Part shown: piece by piece, positions 1 through 12,238 of the stretch
Layout: every line of letters begins with the position of its first letter
Position numbering within the stretch: the stretch's first letter is position 1
Assembly (NCBI GenBank): GCA_002102555.1
Contig: MCFL01000160.1
Span: 1 to 55,524, forward strand
Direction of reading: 5' to 3'
DNA from: Catenaria anguillulae PL171
Taxonomy: Eukaryota > Blastocladiomycota > Blastocladiomycetes > Blastocladiales > Catenariaceae
DNA length: 55,524 nt
Position numbers and translations under genes: made by a program
Notes under the pieces: model-generated
The model's input: the letters and a program-made list of their open reading frames with translations, nothing else
Told to the model about the DNA's origin: nothing
Database searches by the model: none

Positions 1-556
1 TTGACGGCATCCACACCGCATGGGCGCTTCGGACGACTTGACACATGGACTGTCCACATTCATGGTCGAGCTCTCGGAAACACAGCAATGCCTTTCGCAA
101 GCCACCCCGCGCTCGCTCGTGATCCTCGAGAACTCGGCCGAGGGACCGCCACGCACGACGGGACCGCCATTGCAGGGCCGTCCTGCATCACTTGATTGTC
201 GAAACGCAGTGTTTGACACTGTTTGTGACACATTTCCCGCCTTTGGCAGACATGTGTGAGCAGGTTCCCAGCATGTGCAGTGTGCACACATGGGGTTTGT
301 CAAGTTGGGTGCTGGTGGCGATGACGCCAGTGATGGAGGCAGGACAAGGATTGGGTTCATGTATCGGTTGGTGCCGGGCGTGGCCGGCGCTAGCTTTGGG
401 TTGAATGTTGCCAGGATGGCTGGCCTGCCTGATGATCTATTGGATTTGGCGGAGGTCAAGAGTCGTGAGGTGGTCGTGGAGAGGTCCGACGCGGAGAACG
501 AGGTTCGTTCATTGGTACGGGAGTTGGAGCGGGTAATGAAGGTCGCGGATGAGTGA
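1..556 (+). CDS. MSH3: MSH3-like DNA mismatch repair ATPase, C-terminal end (partial, frame-broken)
   Basis: This is the end of a MutS-family ATPase whose 5' part lies outside the window. Pieces in different frames read in order as the signature region: [14 protein letters not shown], then SLVILE running into [15 protein letters not shown] (Walker B and D-loop region), [14 protein letters not shown], and finally [13 protein letters not shown] with a charged tail that stops at 554-556. The LTLFVTH(F/Y)PP wording fits MSH3 better than MSH6 or MSH2. Known role of the family: with MSH2, recognition of insertion/deletion loops. The reading frame slips four times, near 19, 135, 190 and 273, each as one missing base. 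No GT-AG intron explains these slips, while the protein motifs remain perfect. I infer consensus errors at a contig end rather than a true pseudogene. Confidence 0.8.
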
Positions 557-2181
557 CATCGTTTTGTGGTCGTTGGATGTGATTCCCCTTAGCCGTATGC
601 CGCCTCCGTTCTTGGGTGGATGGAAAAGTGGTTGTGCTCGAAGGACATTCTTCCGCTAGCGGAACAACATTCCATATCAGTGCCGGCCGTGTGCCAGAAT
701 CACAACAAGGATATAGGTGGCGATATGTTGGACTTGGACTTGTCTGAAATCGCGTTCCCAGCGCGGTACTGTAGAGTCCCCAACTGCTACACAAACACAC
801 TGACTCACACTCACACCAACCAGTGTACCGACCTTATCTTCTTCTCCGCGACAACTTGCTTTCGGACTACCAGTTGTTGGTACACGCCGATTCCGATTCG
901 TGCTCGTGGTCATCGGAATCGATTTGCATGTGAATCGCACTCGATTGAACTAGACAAATCGGCGACCGATTGGCAGCAAGGTTGACCAGCCTGGATACAG
1001 CAAGTGATGTGCACTACTGATTCCCGCCAGTTTAGGAACGGGCTTGCTTGTCGGGGCGGCCTGCAGTTGGCGGCTCCAGGCATTCTTGTCCGCCTTTTGG
1101 TTAGGGATGCAAACTTGCTGTCGGCGGGTGGGAATCGACGAAAACTGGGGGTAGATATAGTTGTGGAAGAGAACGTGAACGCGCGTGCCGCACATATTCA
1201 CTTTCAGGTGTCTGCGGAAGTCCATTCATACTCCCTCTATCTGTAACAATATGCAACTTGATAGATGCGCACGAACTGGAGCATACGATCTTCACTCGCA
1301 TTCGCACCGTTGCACGTACTGTGTTTTCATGGCCCGGGCGTCGGAAGGAGTTTTTCGAGGGCCTAATTCGTGACCCACGCACGCGTCCCACCGCTCACTG
1401 CTGTTAGTCCTTTTCTTCGTCTCTTTACTTCTCATCAATTTGCGAACGCAGACTGCGCACCATTGGAATGCATGTTCTTTGCCATTTCACGACCCCTATC
1501 TTCTCCCTCTGCTTCCAATTCTAACCTCGCTCTCCGCTCAAATCAGCGACGAGCACCCTTCTATTATTCTGTCTGACCTGCTTACATGTTCCGCTCTGTT
1601 TTGAGGCTCACTCGATTTGCATTCGCTGAGCTGAATCCTGGCCCTCGCGCTCCGCCAGGGGCTTGTCCAGTCCATCTTCCATCACCACCATTCACCTCTC
1701 CAATTTAGTCTGCCTCTGTGGTCTGCTCCGCTGCAACTCGCAAGCTTTGCCGCGGGTCATTATTCATGAGCAGCTTTCATTGTCACATCGCGATTGTTGC
1801 GACGAGGGGGTATGTTTTGCTACCCATGTGCCAACTCTGCGTCGGCCACCGTCCCGCGTTGACTGGCCTGGGCGAATTGCATTTCCTGCTCGGTTGATTC
1901 ATGTAGCAAATTATTGGGCATTGCATGCCTGTCTTAAATTATTTCCTGTATTGTGGTGGTTCCCGGCGCCACCACACAACGTCAGTCCTGCATTTTGCCA
2001 CAGGCCTCTGCACAGCACGGTCCTCGATTTAAAGGCTGGGCGTGCCTCGAGGTTGATCGCGCCTGTGGGCAAGAATTTGGAATTTTTCTGATTTTGTTGA
2101 CGATTGGGCGACGCCGAATCGTCATCTTCAGTCGATCCCAGAGCAGTCACGAGCCCGTCATCCGAGTGGATACCTCCATCC
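557..2181. other. Intergenic, no gene seen
   Basis: About 1.6 kb between the MSH3-like stop and the transcription-factor start. Open frames here are short and show no family motif. A CA-rich stretch lies near 791-815. Pyrimidine-rich DNA around 1380-1700 is typical of a fungal leader or promoter and may belong to the downstream regulator. Confidence 0.6.
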
Positions 2182-5100
2182 ATGCCTCCGATACCTTCGC
2201 AAGCTTCATCCTTGGCTTTGAGCACTTCTGCCGCCCCTCTCTTGGCCGCGGCCACCCCGTTGTCTGTTGCTCCCGCTGCTCCGCGGCATCCCCATTCACT
2301 ACACGCATCCGTCGGCCCGCCAATCTCAATAGCAAGCACACAACTTTCACATCCATCGCTTGCACTCGCGCACCCTTCGTTTTCTTCCGGCGCACTTTTT
2401 CCATCGTCGAGCAGAGACACCATGGCTACGCCGCCGCGCCCTTATTCTCATCCCCACTCACTTCTTGACCACGGCCACCAGTTTCCCGACCCAGCAGATA
2501 CAGATGGTGGGGGCACCAATCCAAACGCTTCCTCCCTTCCTCACCCTGCCGTGTATCATCCCCCTCACAACCACAACGACTCTCACCGGAACCACTACGC
2601 CCATCCCGACGATTCAGCCCAGCATCGTGTTCAACAACAGCAACAGCAGCAGCCTGACTCCATGTCAGATGGCGACTCCTTTGACGGCCGGGATGCTGGT
2701 GAGCAGACTGTGCAGCTGGGCCCAAGCTCCGTCGAACGCGGTCCGTACGTTGGCGCCTCTTCGCAGCAACAGACCTCTAGCGGTACCCAACACGGTATAC
2801 CTGGACTTGTCGCTTCCAAGGTTCCGCCGAGGAAAAGAAAGCGCTTGACCCGAGCTTGTGACACGTGCCGCAAGCGAAAGATTCGGTATGCGCGATTGTT
2901 TGTATACCTCCCGCCCTCCTCCCTATCGGTCCTCGTCGAGCTAGCTCCCTTCCTTGTTTGCAGCCGCCGTCTGTCTGGCATCCATCGATCATTGACTTGG
3001 CGATGAATCATCTTATTTACTTCAGGTGCGACGGTAAGCATCCTTGCGGTCCGTGTGTGGCCTACGAATCGGCGTGCTCGTACGACGACACAATTCGAAA
3101 GCGAGGTATGTATGCCCCTTTTTTTCTCCTCGATTTTTGTTCTTCGTGTGCGCTTTTCTCCACTGCTCCGGCACAATTACTTGCTTTCTTTGCCGAGAGT
3201 GCGTGTGGAATGAAACATCCCTCGGAATCGATGGCATTCGACGGCCTCGGCCGCCGTTGATCGCGATCCAAGCCGATTATTTCTTCCTTTGGCCTGGTGC
3301 TTCGCTCACCCACTCGTTCTCGCGATCGCCATTGATCCATCCATATTCTATCCCGGAATCATCAACCGCTTGGTTGCCCTGCATGTCTATCCGGCATCGG
3401 ATGCCTATATGTGTCCGCGGTCACCACGATTGCCAAAGTTTTCGTTGGTCTGGAATTGAGTTTGAACTGGATCGGCGCGACTTGTGATCTCCCTAAATAT
3501 TAATTACCCCGGAACCCTTCTGTTCCATCTTGCCATTGATCCACTGTTTTGATACACCGCCTGGCACTTGTCCTCCCACTCACTGCTCACCTACATCCTT
3601 GCCTACCCATGTGCACTATTTGCCACACCCCTTGATGAGCAGGACCCAGAGGCGGCCCACGCAGCAGCAAGTCCGTGTCACTCCCTCCCGACTGGTCTGA
3701 TACCGGACGACCAGTCAAGCAGCGCAAGACTGTGTCGAGCTCATCAAAGGGTCCCGCGCCCGCTGTGCCATCCGCTGGCGGGCCAGATGCCGCTGGCGGC
3801 CAGTACTACGATGGTGGCGGTAATGAGCCCGCTGCTTGGACCTCTCATGGCGGCCATGGAGCTGCACGATCGAGACCACCTACTTCCGATTACTATACAA
3901 GCGACCATGGATCCGGCCGTTATCATTTGCAGCATCAAGCGCCAAGCCTCCAGTCGTCACCCGGGATTGTTGGTGGCCATCGCGGGCCAGGGTCAGCGGC
4001 TGATTGGTATCCGGCGCATCCAAGTATCTACAGCGGGAATGGCATGCGCCCTCCTCCTCCGCCGCCGCCACGGTATCTTCAACAAACCAGGCATGGTATG
4101 TCGAGTTGTTCGCCTCTTGTTTCTTGGTGACGCATGTGTGCGTGCTTTGGGGATGCGTTGCGCTCAAAACATGCTTTCCTGACCTGTCGTTGTCTGAGTT
4201 AGACCTTCCGCCGTTTCCCTTATTGTCCACGCTTCGCGCTGCCGTCCAACTCTTCTCGAAACTTGCCGTGTCCGCTCTCGTCCCGGATTCTGTCCGCAAA
4301 TGGTGTGCATCACAACCATTCGACGCCCCAGCCTGGCACCCAACACATGCCCCCGACCATATCGAACCTATCATGCAGCGGTCCATGTCATTTGCTCTTG
4401 GGCTTGCGATTACCGTGTTTGTTTACCGGACATGCGGCCCCGAATCTCTGTCTGCTCGCGGAACACCCCCGACGTCCATTGAAAACGGGACCAGCAGCGG
4501 CCGAATCGCGCCGCCGCTCGTCATTGACGAGGTGCTCGTTGCGGATTGGATGACCGCGACCGTAGGTATTGCCATGCACGAACCGTGTGCCATGGATCCA
4601 GAACTCGGGTCGGGCGATTGTCACTTTGCGCGCGGGTTGGCCATGTACCTGTTGGCGTATGCCGAGCTGACGGCAGGCAATGTGCCGACGGCGAGACGCT
4701 TGTGCTTGGCTGCGTTGGATGTGCTGCAAGAGGAGGCTGTTGGATCGCCATCTAGCGCGCCATCACTTCCGACCGTGTTTCAAAAGTGCGAAGTGTACCT
4801 GTCCATTTCAACATTGTATCACACTCTCAGTGTCGCGACGCGAGTACCCGGCGGGCGGTCAAGCGAGATGGTGAACGAGTACGAGCGCCTCTTGTCGGAT
4901 CCAGCAGTTGCGGCAACGGCCATGGCTGGTGGACTCGGTGATGGAGTCAGTTTGGCAGTGCATTTGGATTTGTTGTCGTTGATTGCGCGGGCAGTTGACA
5001 TGTCGAGCGCCCCGCGAGACCGGGTGCACCCAGACGATCGATTGTCGCTTTTGCATTCGCTGCAAGCTGTCATGGTCAACCTGGAAGCCGAAGACCCGTT

Positions 5101-6133
5101 CCCGCCTGACGAGCCTGCTCGGTTTGCGCCGGCCTTGTTTGTCCGTATTCAAACATACGCCATCTTGATTCAACTTGCTCGCCCAGCCATTCTCGAGTCC
5201 CTTGGCGTCGCCTCAGATGGCACGAGAGTGTCCACTTCGCACGCTGCCGTTCCACCTCGTGCACCTACACTTGACTCCAATCTCACGTACGCAACGGCCG
5301 GGCTCGTGCGCTTATCGCGCTGGATTGCCAGCCAATCCATTGACGTCAATCCATTCCTGCAACACTCGTTTGTTGCCGCCACACACGCACTTGCGCCGGC
5401 CATTTTACAAGCCATGAGTGGGGTCGCCATGATGATTGCGTGCGGCGGCCGTGACGTGCAAACCGAAGCTCGAGCAGCAGAAATGCACCACCATCGAGGC
5501 GCAGCTCACTCGCTGCTTGGCATCTTGCATACGATTTCGCCGCTCCTACCAAGTCCCCTCAACATTGTGCACCGTTTCATTGGGCCCGTGTCACAGTTTT
5601 GTGCGCGGTTGGATGCGTCTGCGAATCCAGACGTGGTTCCGTTCATTGTTGGTGTCGAACGCGATCACGGAATTGGCTCGTCGTTGTTGGCGGGCGGTCC
5701 GTCTGCAATCATGCATGCTGGGCCGATGGGGCCTCCGCCACCCCCGCCGCAGTTGCATCCGCCGGCACCTCCAAGTTGGCCGACATATCCAGGCCACGCA
5801 AGCCGTGTGCCGCCGCCACCCCCACCGCATCTCCATCCGCCGCACTCACAACAAGGCCATCACCATGCGCCGCACTCTCATTCCCACCACGCACATGCAC
5901 CTCCGCACGCCAGCCAATATCCGCACCTGCGTCCACAGGCTATCTTGCCGCCGACTCCGCCAAACGCATCGTCATCGCACAGCAACCCGAGTAATCCAAG
6001 CACACCAGTTGGTCGAAACGACGGATCGGTTCCGACACCGGCGCCCGCGTCGGCGAGCAGGTATGCCAATATCTTCATGTTTGGAGTCAGTGACGTCCCC
6101 TTCCCGCATTCAAACCGCTCACACACATACTGA
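2182..6133 (+). CDS. Zn2Cys6 fungal transcription factor, 1055 aa, four exons
   Basis: Exons are 2182-2885, 3026-3105, 3643-4095 and 4203-6133, and they total 1056 codons. The binuclear zinc cluster spans the first intron: CDTCRKRKIR in exon 1 and CDGKHPCGPC in exon 2 give six cysteines spaced C-x2-C-x6-C-x5-C-x2-C-x6-C, flanked by basic RKRKR. This class binds CGG-type DNA sites in fungal nuclei. Before the cluster lies about 225 residues of Ser/Pro/His/Gln-rich disorder. After it comes a helical middle region resembling the fungal-TF regulatory domain, then a C-terminal Pro/His-rich tail (5720-5960) with poly-Pro runs. Intron 2 is unusually long for this window (537 nt). An in-frame ATG at 2422 has a better initiation context (gacaccATGG), so the true start may be there. 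Target genes cannot be inferred, though the neighbouring CAP cluster is an obvious candidate to test. Confidence 0.88.
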
Positions 6134-6999
6134 GATGCTCGCATATGCAGGGTCTAATGCAAGGTAGTTGAGTTGAACTTGTTTTCGCTTTGCCGTGTTC
6201 GTCGGTCCTTGAGCTCATTCGCCGTTTCACGCCTCCTTTTTCGTGTTCAAGCGACAGAGCTCAGGTTCTTGTTCCTTCCCCACTCGCTTCTTCTCGTTCT
6301 TGTTCTCCTTGCTTGCATCTTTGGCAGTCGCTTGCTGGTTTTCTGTATTCCCTCGAGGTTTTGGTGATTTATTTATTCTCAACATACACACCCTTTTTGC
6401 TGTGAATCGCAAATGCACTCCATTTCAAGTAGGCCTGGGATCTTCTGTTGGTTTGATTGCAGCCCCTGATGACGGTCAGTCGCGTGCTGTCTGTCCGGCA
6501 ATCTCTCGTCTAAGTCCGGATTGGTCCCCGATCCGACTTGCCCCTCACTTTGCCGCTAATGGTGTCGATGGAGTCAAGGATTGCACCGAACCCTTTTTGT
6601 GCTCTTTGGTCTAGTTTTCTGCTTCTTTGATATCGTCATACCGAACGAAGGAGCAATATGAACTGCTGCTTCTGTTTGCGGTGTGTGGGTGATCGACGTG
6701 ATGGACAAGCCATGATGAAACAGAAACGTGACAAAAAACGTGATGCGGCGCATTGCATGGCACCAATGAATGAATGCATGGCTGCCTTGCCCCTTGCCCA
6801 AGGTTCCCGTTAGCGCGCCATGACATGGATCATCCAATCCGCGGAGCACTTGCCCGTTTTGGAAGGTGGTTTTCGCCAAAGGTTTGTTGGAGATCACACC
6901 AATGAACGCACGCCGACCATCCCGCTGCACCACTCGAGGGCCTCCGTTTTTTGTTTTCCACACAGCCCAACATCCTTCTTCAAGTCGTTTATCAAGCGG

Positions 7000-7006
7000 T
7001 ATAAAA
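7000..7006 (+). promoter_or_regulatory. TATA-like box upstream of CAP1
   Basis: TATAAAA sits 213-219 bases before the CAP1 ATG. CAP4 has a similar TATAAA at nearly the same distance from its start, which supports a functional role. No transcript data are available. Confidence 0.45.
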
Positions 7007-7095
7007 CCGCCGCTCAACCCGCTCTCGCGTGAGGACACAGTAACGGACGACCGTCGGTATTGCCCACTTCGCCAATGCACTCAAAAGCCTGACAG

Positions 7096-7106
7096 CCCCC
7101 CCCCCC
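7096..7106 (+). repeat. Poly-C tract in CAP1 leader
   Basis: A run of 11 C lies between the TATA-like box and the CAP1 ATG. A 15-C run occupies the equivalent place in front of CAP4. Confidence 0.6.
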
Positions 7107-7218
7107 TCGCCTTTGCCTCTCGAGTCTGATCATACCTTGTCCCTCGCAGCTCCTCGCGACCACGTATACCTCTGTTTTTCCGCCAGCGTGATCCATCTCC
7201 TCGTACATACCTCCCAAC

Positions 7219-8619
7219 ATGCTCGCCTCGCCGCTCCCTCTCCTCGCTCTCTTGGCGCTTGTCGCCTCGTCCTCTGCCCCGCTCGTCCACGCCGCTGCCG
7301 GCGGTTCCGGAAACGGCGGCGACTCGTCAGCTGCCCCCGAGGTTGCCGCGGGCGACTACATGCACCAAGTCCTTGATCTCACCAACGGCATCCGCGCCGG
7401 CGCTGGCCTCCGCCCGCTGTGCCTTCAGTCGCACTTGATTGCCGCCGCTCAGCAGCACTCTGCCGACATGGCGCGTGGCCGGTTCCTGCGTCACAATGGC
7501 TCGGATGGCCGCAGTCCGTTCGACCGTATGCGCAGTTTGGGATATGCTTTCAGCACTGCTGGTGCGCTTTCTCTCCGTCGTCGTCATCCTTGTCCCAATC
7601 GGTGCTGGAGCTGATCCGACCACTTTGTTTTGGTACCCGTAGCCGAGAACATTGCCTACGGATCCGTCGGCCGTGGCCTCAACTTTGAAACTCCCGCCGC
7701 TGTCGTCAACTCATGGAGGGAGTCAGAAGGGCACCTCAACAACATCTTGTCCCGCGGTTCGACCCAAATGGGCATTGCCCGCGCTCAGGGCGCTTGCCCT
7801 GATGGTCGTGGCGAGTGCGCGTACGTTTTTTTCTCCTCAGGTCCGCGACTTGACTGCCACGATGATCCCTTGACCACTTGACCACGGTTCGCACGTATTC
7901 TCGCCAGGTACTGGACGCAAACCTTTGGCGCCTCCAACGCCCCGTGCTTGTACGAAGGTGCTGCCCCCGCCAAGAAGACTGAGGACAAGCCCGCTCCTGT
8001 CCCCGAGCCGGCCGCGCCCGCTCCTGCTCCTCAAGAGCCCAAGAAGGAGGAACAACCGCAGCCCGCTCCTGCCCCTGCTCCCAAGCCTGTTGACGAGCTC
8101 TCCAAGTACGACGATGGTCTTCTCGGCACACCGGACGTTTCCAAGCCCATTGACGAGACCAAGATCCCGGCCTACCAAAAGGAGTTCATCTCGTTGATCA
8201 ACGCCCACCGTCACCACCGCGGCGCCCAGCCCTTGTGCCTTTCCGTCTCGCTGCTTGTTGCCGCTCAGCGCCAGAGCAACGACATTGCCAACCACTACCA
8301 CGGCGAAATGACGCACTTGGGCGCTGACAAGTCGTCGTCCGAGCAGCGTATCGAGCAGTCTGGCTTTGAGCCGTCAGGCCGTGTCGCCGAGATCATTGGC
8401 GCCGGCGAAGAGCACTTGTTCAAGGATCCCGCTCAGGCCTTCCTTCTCTGGCGCGACTCGACGCACGGCCATGCCGAGGTCATTGAGGACAAGGAGTGGA
8501 CCCATGCCGGTGTGGCGCGCACTGCTGGTCCTTGCAAGGACGCCGCCGACAAGAAGTGCGTGTACTACACGGCCACCTTTGGCAAGTCGGACAAGGCAAA
8601 GTGCATCAAGTTCGAGTAA
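7219..8619 (+). CDS. Secreted double CAP-domain (PR-1/SCP) protein, CAP1, 410 aa
   Basis: Exons are 7219-7561, 7643-7820 and 7908-8619, with introns of 81 and 87 nt. The protein begins with a clear signal peptide (hydrophobic core LPLLALLALVA, probable cleavage near residue 25). The first CAP domain (about 45-185) shows RHNGSDG, AENIAYG, EGHLNNIL and YWTQTFG, the usual His/Glu/His landmarks. A Pro/Ala/Glu/Lys-rich linker of about 50 residues and the motif GLLGTPDV lead into a second, divergent CAP domain (about 255-405) encoded entirely in the last exon. There the equivalents are MTHLGAD, AEIIGAG and THGHAEVI. CAP proteins are extracellular; family members bind sterols or lipids, or act in host interaction, but the ligand here is unknown. 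CAP1 is closest in architecture to CAP4. Confidence 0.92.
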
Positions 8620-10256
8620 GTGTTTCATTTGCTTGCTGGCCATTGATTGGAGTGGATCCCATTTCACGGGAGGCGTAGGGGGTCCCCATTTTGCCGCTGT
8701 GCGTGAGTACGAGCGCCCGGCGCGCCTTTTGACGAGTCCGGGATGTCCCAAGCAGACTGGCACGACCGTTTGCATTTCGCCCCTTTTTTCCATTTTGTCT
8801 GCCAACAAGTTTTCCTCTTTGTTTCTTTTTCGGTTTTGCACTCTCATTTTTTCATTTTTCCTCTGTCACACTCTCTCTTGCCGGTTTCAAGCAACATCAG
8901 CACAGCACAAGCAGCCCAGTCGTTCGACCCACTTGGTGCACATATCCACGTCCAGGTGAGCCGATTTCGGGATTGCGTTCTGTCCACCCCTCGCCATTGT
9001 CCGCCTTGACCGACCCAACCTGGGCGAGATGTTTGTGCTTTACCATGGACCATGGTTTTCGTCATTGCAAACGGCCCAAGTCGACTTGTCATCGGATCCT
9101 TGCCCTTGACTCATTGGCCCATGTGTGCTTGGATCGCACGTGCCAAGCTCATTTGGTTCATCCCACTCTCCTCCCTTTCGCTCACTGTTGATGACGTGTT
9201 CCTTGTTGGTTGATGCTCTCGCTGCTTGCCTGCTCGTTGCTGTTTGTTGCCACTCCGTTTCCCTTTCATTTCTCATTCGGTATCTCTCCACATCTGTCGG
9301 TCGTCGCTGCCCTTGTCGTTTTCCCTATTGCACTGTGTACATCATGTTATAATGGCATACATTCAATTGAAACAACTATACTGACTGTAGCGCCCATTCG
9401 CAGACCAGATGACTCTGGACTGCACATGTCCACGGTTGCCAACCGCTTTGTCGCCTCGGCCAACAGTCGGCCGACACCTCATGAAATGACGATCATCTCC
9501 ATCGTCCATGTCGAATCCATCTGTAACTCAACGTCACGCCACCCAACTGAGAGGCCTAAGCTGGAGGCGCGGTTTCTTCACGTTGCAACGTGACGAGTGA
9601 GAGAGAGACATAGAGCAATGTTCCCACGAGCTTGGTTTGACCCTGCACGCGCCTGCGCACTTCCGCTTCATTCGTTGTCAACCGACGCGTGCGAATGCCG
9701 ACTTGTCATTGTGCGCGCAAGTTTGAAATAGCGACATCCGGACACCACACAGGACAATGGCCTCCTGCTTGCAATGTCATAGAGTACCAGAGATCCGTGG
9801 GACCAACAATGGCGTCGTCCAGGATGGTTGGAATGTACCGTATCTGTATGGACTGACGAGGGAGGAAGGAGCAAACGAGCCCGATTCTGAACATCTTGGA
9901 AGTCGCATCAGGCACTGTGAGTGGTGTCAAGTGTCGGTGACTATCGTCACTGGGCAATGGACCATGGGAAGGACCGTATGCCACAGCATCCCATGGTCGC
10001 GGCATGTGATGGATTCGATCTTGTCGGCAGGAAGAGGACAGTCGCTTCTCAAGGTACAAAAGGCCCAGGACATCCGCCTACCCGCCTTCTTGTGGATACA
10101 TCCTAAGCCTTGCGTCACCAACCACTCCATACCCTCACACCCTCACGAACGCCTAATTCTCCTCTTCGCACGACCCGCCCGATTTTCCCTGACCCCCCTT
10201 ACTTCAATTCTGCTCTCCGCCAGTCGATCAAGTTCCGTACACGTACACGTTACAAT
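8620..10256. other. Intergenic, no gene seen
   Basis: 1.6 kb between CAP1 and CAP2. A T/C-rich stretch follows the CAP1 stop (about 8770-8880). A shared cgtacacgtta-like element lies just before the CAP2 start and recurs before CAP3. No family motif was found in any frame. Confidence 0.55.
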
Positions 10257-10948
10257 ATGCATTTCCGTCTCTCATTCGTTGTTTTGGCTGTGGCGTTGCT
10301 TCCCACGCTCGCATCAACGTCTCCAGCGATGAAGGGTGTCGACCCGCGTCTCGCCGAGGGCTTGAAGCTCGTCAACGACTTTCGTGCGCAAAATGGGCGT
10401 ACACCGCTTTGCTTAGAACAGCGCATGGTTAACGCTGCCATGCTCCATTCGCAAGATATGGCGCGCAGACGTGTCATGTCTCACACTGGGAGCGATGGGA
10501 GCAGGTTCGTTTTGTGTTGTTCCTGCCTCGCCGGTACACAGCGCTGCAAGGACGCTGACCCCGCAATAACGCTGGAGTTCATCCAGTCCCGTTGACCGCA
10601 TCCGTCGCACTGGCTTTCCCATGTCGATTGGTGGCGCCGAAAACGTTGCCCATGGCTCGCTCGCTCCCGGCTCGACCCTCGACTTTGTGCGCATGACGGG
10701 TCCCATGTCGATGTGGGTGAATTCGGTTCCGCACCGCGAAAACTTGCTCACAAAAGCTCAGTTTTTGGGTATCGGCGTTGCCAATGGTGGATGTTCCTTT
10801 GGGTCGGATCAATGTGCTTACTGGACACTGGTGCGTCTTGTATGCTTGCTGATCGAGGGGCTGGACGGAGCGTGACTGATTTTTGGACGCACTTCGTACA
10901 CAGAACTTTGCTTCCTCAGCCCAGCCCGTGCAATGCCTTATTGTCTGA
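10257..10948 (+). CDS. Secreted single CAP-domain protein, CAP2, 178 aa
   Basis: Exons are 10257-10504, 10587-10830 and 10904-10948, with introns of 82 and 73 nt and 179 codons in total. The N terminus MHFRLSFVVLAVALLPTLA is a signal peptide. The CAP domain then covers nearly the whole mature protein: LVNDFRAQNG at its start, MSHTGSDG, GGAENVAHG, a PHRENLL segment and CAYWTL. The second intron falls after the YWTL codons (phase 0), unlike the phase 2 intron just before the equivalent residues in CAP1, CAP4 and the first domain of CAP3. The protein is a near copy of the C-terminal half of CAP3, including both intron positions. The C terminus is short and ends soon after a final cysteine. Expected to be secreted; function unknown. 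Confidence 0.9.
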
Positions 10949-12238
10949 GATATTGGCGACGTGCTCATCAAGAATCGTTACTTGTTCTTTGGTCGAATAA
11001 GGGTTGATAAGGTGGATGACGATGAGGTGGATTGTCAACAGTGTATCCCACCAATATGGCGCTTGAAATCTTCAAGTATTTCTCACTGCCATCCCATATG
11101 TGTTTACAAATTTTTACGAAAGAACAACTTTGCTTTTGACTTGTGGTTGTCAACTGGTGTTGGTGCGGCTGAGCGAGTCCGAGCCATGCCATCACCAGGC
11201 CACCGCGGTGGCTATGCTCCCGATGCCGAAAATAAACATACCTAGGCATGAAATCAGTTGCCCAGCAACCTGCGAACTGCTGAGGATTCATTGATCCTCA
11301 GCACTCGGAAGAGCATTTGTATTTCCCCTTGGTCACTGTTCCCACCAAGTTCCCACCAACTTGAGTCCGCGTGTCCGCGTGTCCGCGTGTCCACATGTTC
11401 AAGCACAATAACAATCGTTCCGTGAAGATGTGGTATCGTCTAGAGGGAGTGTATGTACTGTAGCTTACCTGTCGCAGTCAGCCACATGTTCCATCGATTC
11501 AAGATCGAGTGGAGGACGTCATGAATGCTTGGCAAGTACATATGTTGCTTGCACTGCAGGTAGGGACATCCGACATTGCGAAACCACTCGCTGCAAATGT
11601 CCGTTCCGCTCCTAACACAGTTGCACTCGAGCGAACCCCTGGTCCTATACTTTGCTATTCGGAAGAACCTCGGCAGGCGGTTGCGGCGTTCGTTGTTGAG
11701 ACTTCGTGAACTCCTCGCGGATATGTTGGCGTCACTCTCCCTCTTCTATTCAAGAGACCAAATAAACAGAGTCAGATCAGCTTGGTTGGAACGATGGGTC
11801 CGCAGGAATCTACCGAGAGAGGCAAAGGCTAGTCGATAGACCGCCACATCAGCCGCCGTGGCGAGTGGTGCGCGGGAGTGTAATGAGCTTTGACGAGTGG
11901 AAGGAGCGCAGGCACGCTGTCTCCTTCAGACAAGAGACAAGGGCCGGTCGACGCGTGTGCACAATTTCCCGACTCCAACGTGGTTGATATGGGCGGAATG
12001 AAGGGCAAAATATGGGCATAGAAAGGTTGGCACCATCCCTCTCTGATCCAGTCTCTCTCCTCCAGCAGCCTACCAATCCTGTCCTGAGGACGCCGATCGC
12101 ATACGCAAGTAAATGCCCTGATCTCATCCTCCCCCCTCTGCTCATTCCCACCACTGAACATTTTCTGCCCGTGATCTCCGCTCTCTTCAGGTCAATCAAA
12201 CGACAATTCTGCACCCTTTCTTTCGTACACGTTAGACC
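10949..12238. other. Intergenic, no gene seen
   Basis: 1.3 kb between CAP2 and CAP3 with no recognisable gene. It contains the short tandem repeat listed next. The last 15 bases before the CAP3 ATG resemble those before CAP2. Confidence 0.55.
11365..11392 (+). repeat. Short tandem repeat, unit gtccgcgt x 3.5
   Basis: Three perfect 8-base units followed by gtcc. This is a minor satellite in the CAP2-CAP3 spacer with no evident function. Confidence 0.8.

Larger units (their letters stand above)
6134..7218. other. Intergenic / CAP1 promoter region
   Basis: No coding region was recognised. The right part carries a TATA-like box and a C-tract listed separately, followed by a pyrimidine-rich leader running into the CAP1 start codon. 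Confidence 0.6.

Noticed and set aside
1-556. MSH3 as a genuine pseudogene
   Set aside because: All four defects are single missing bases near a window edge with no amino-acid decay, so sequence error is the simpler reading.
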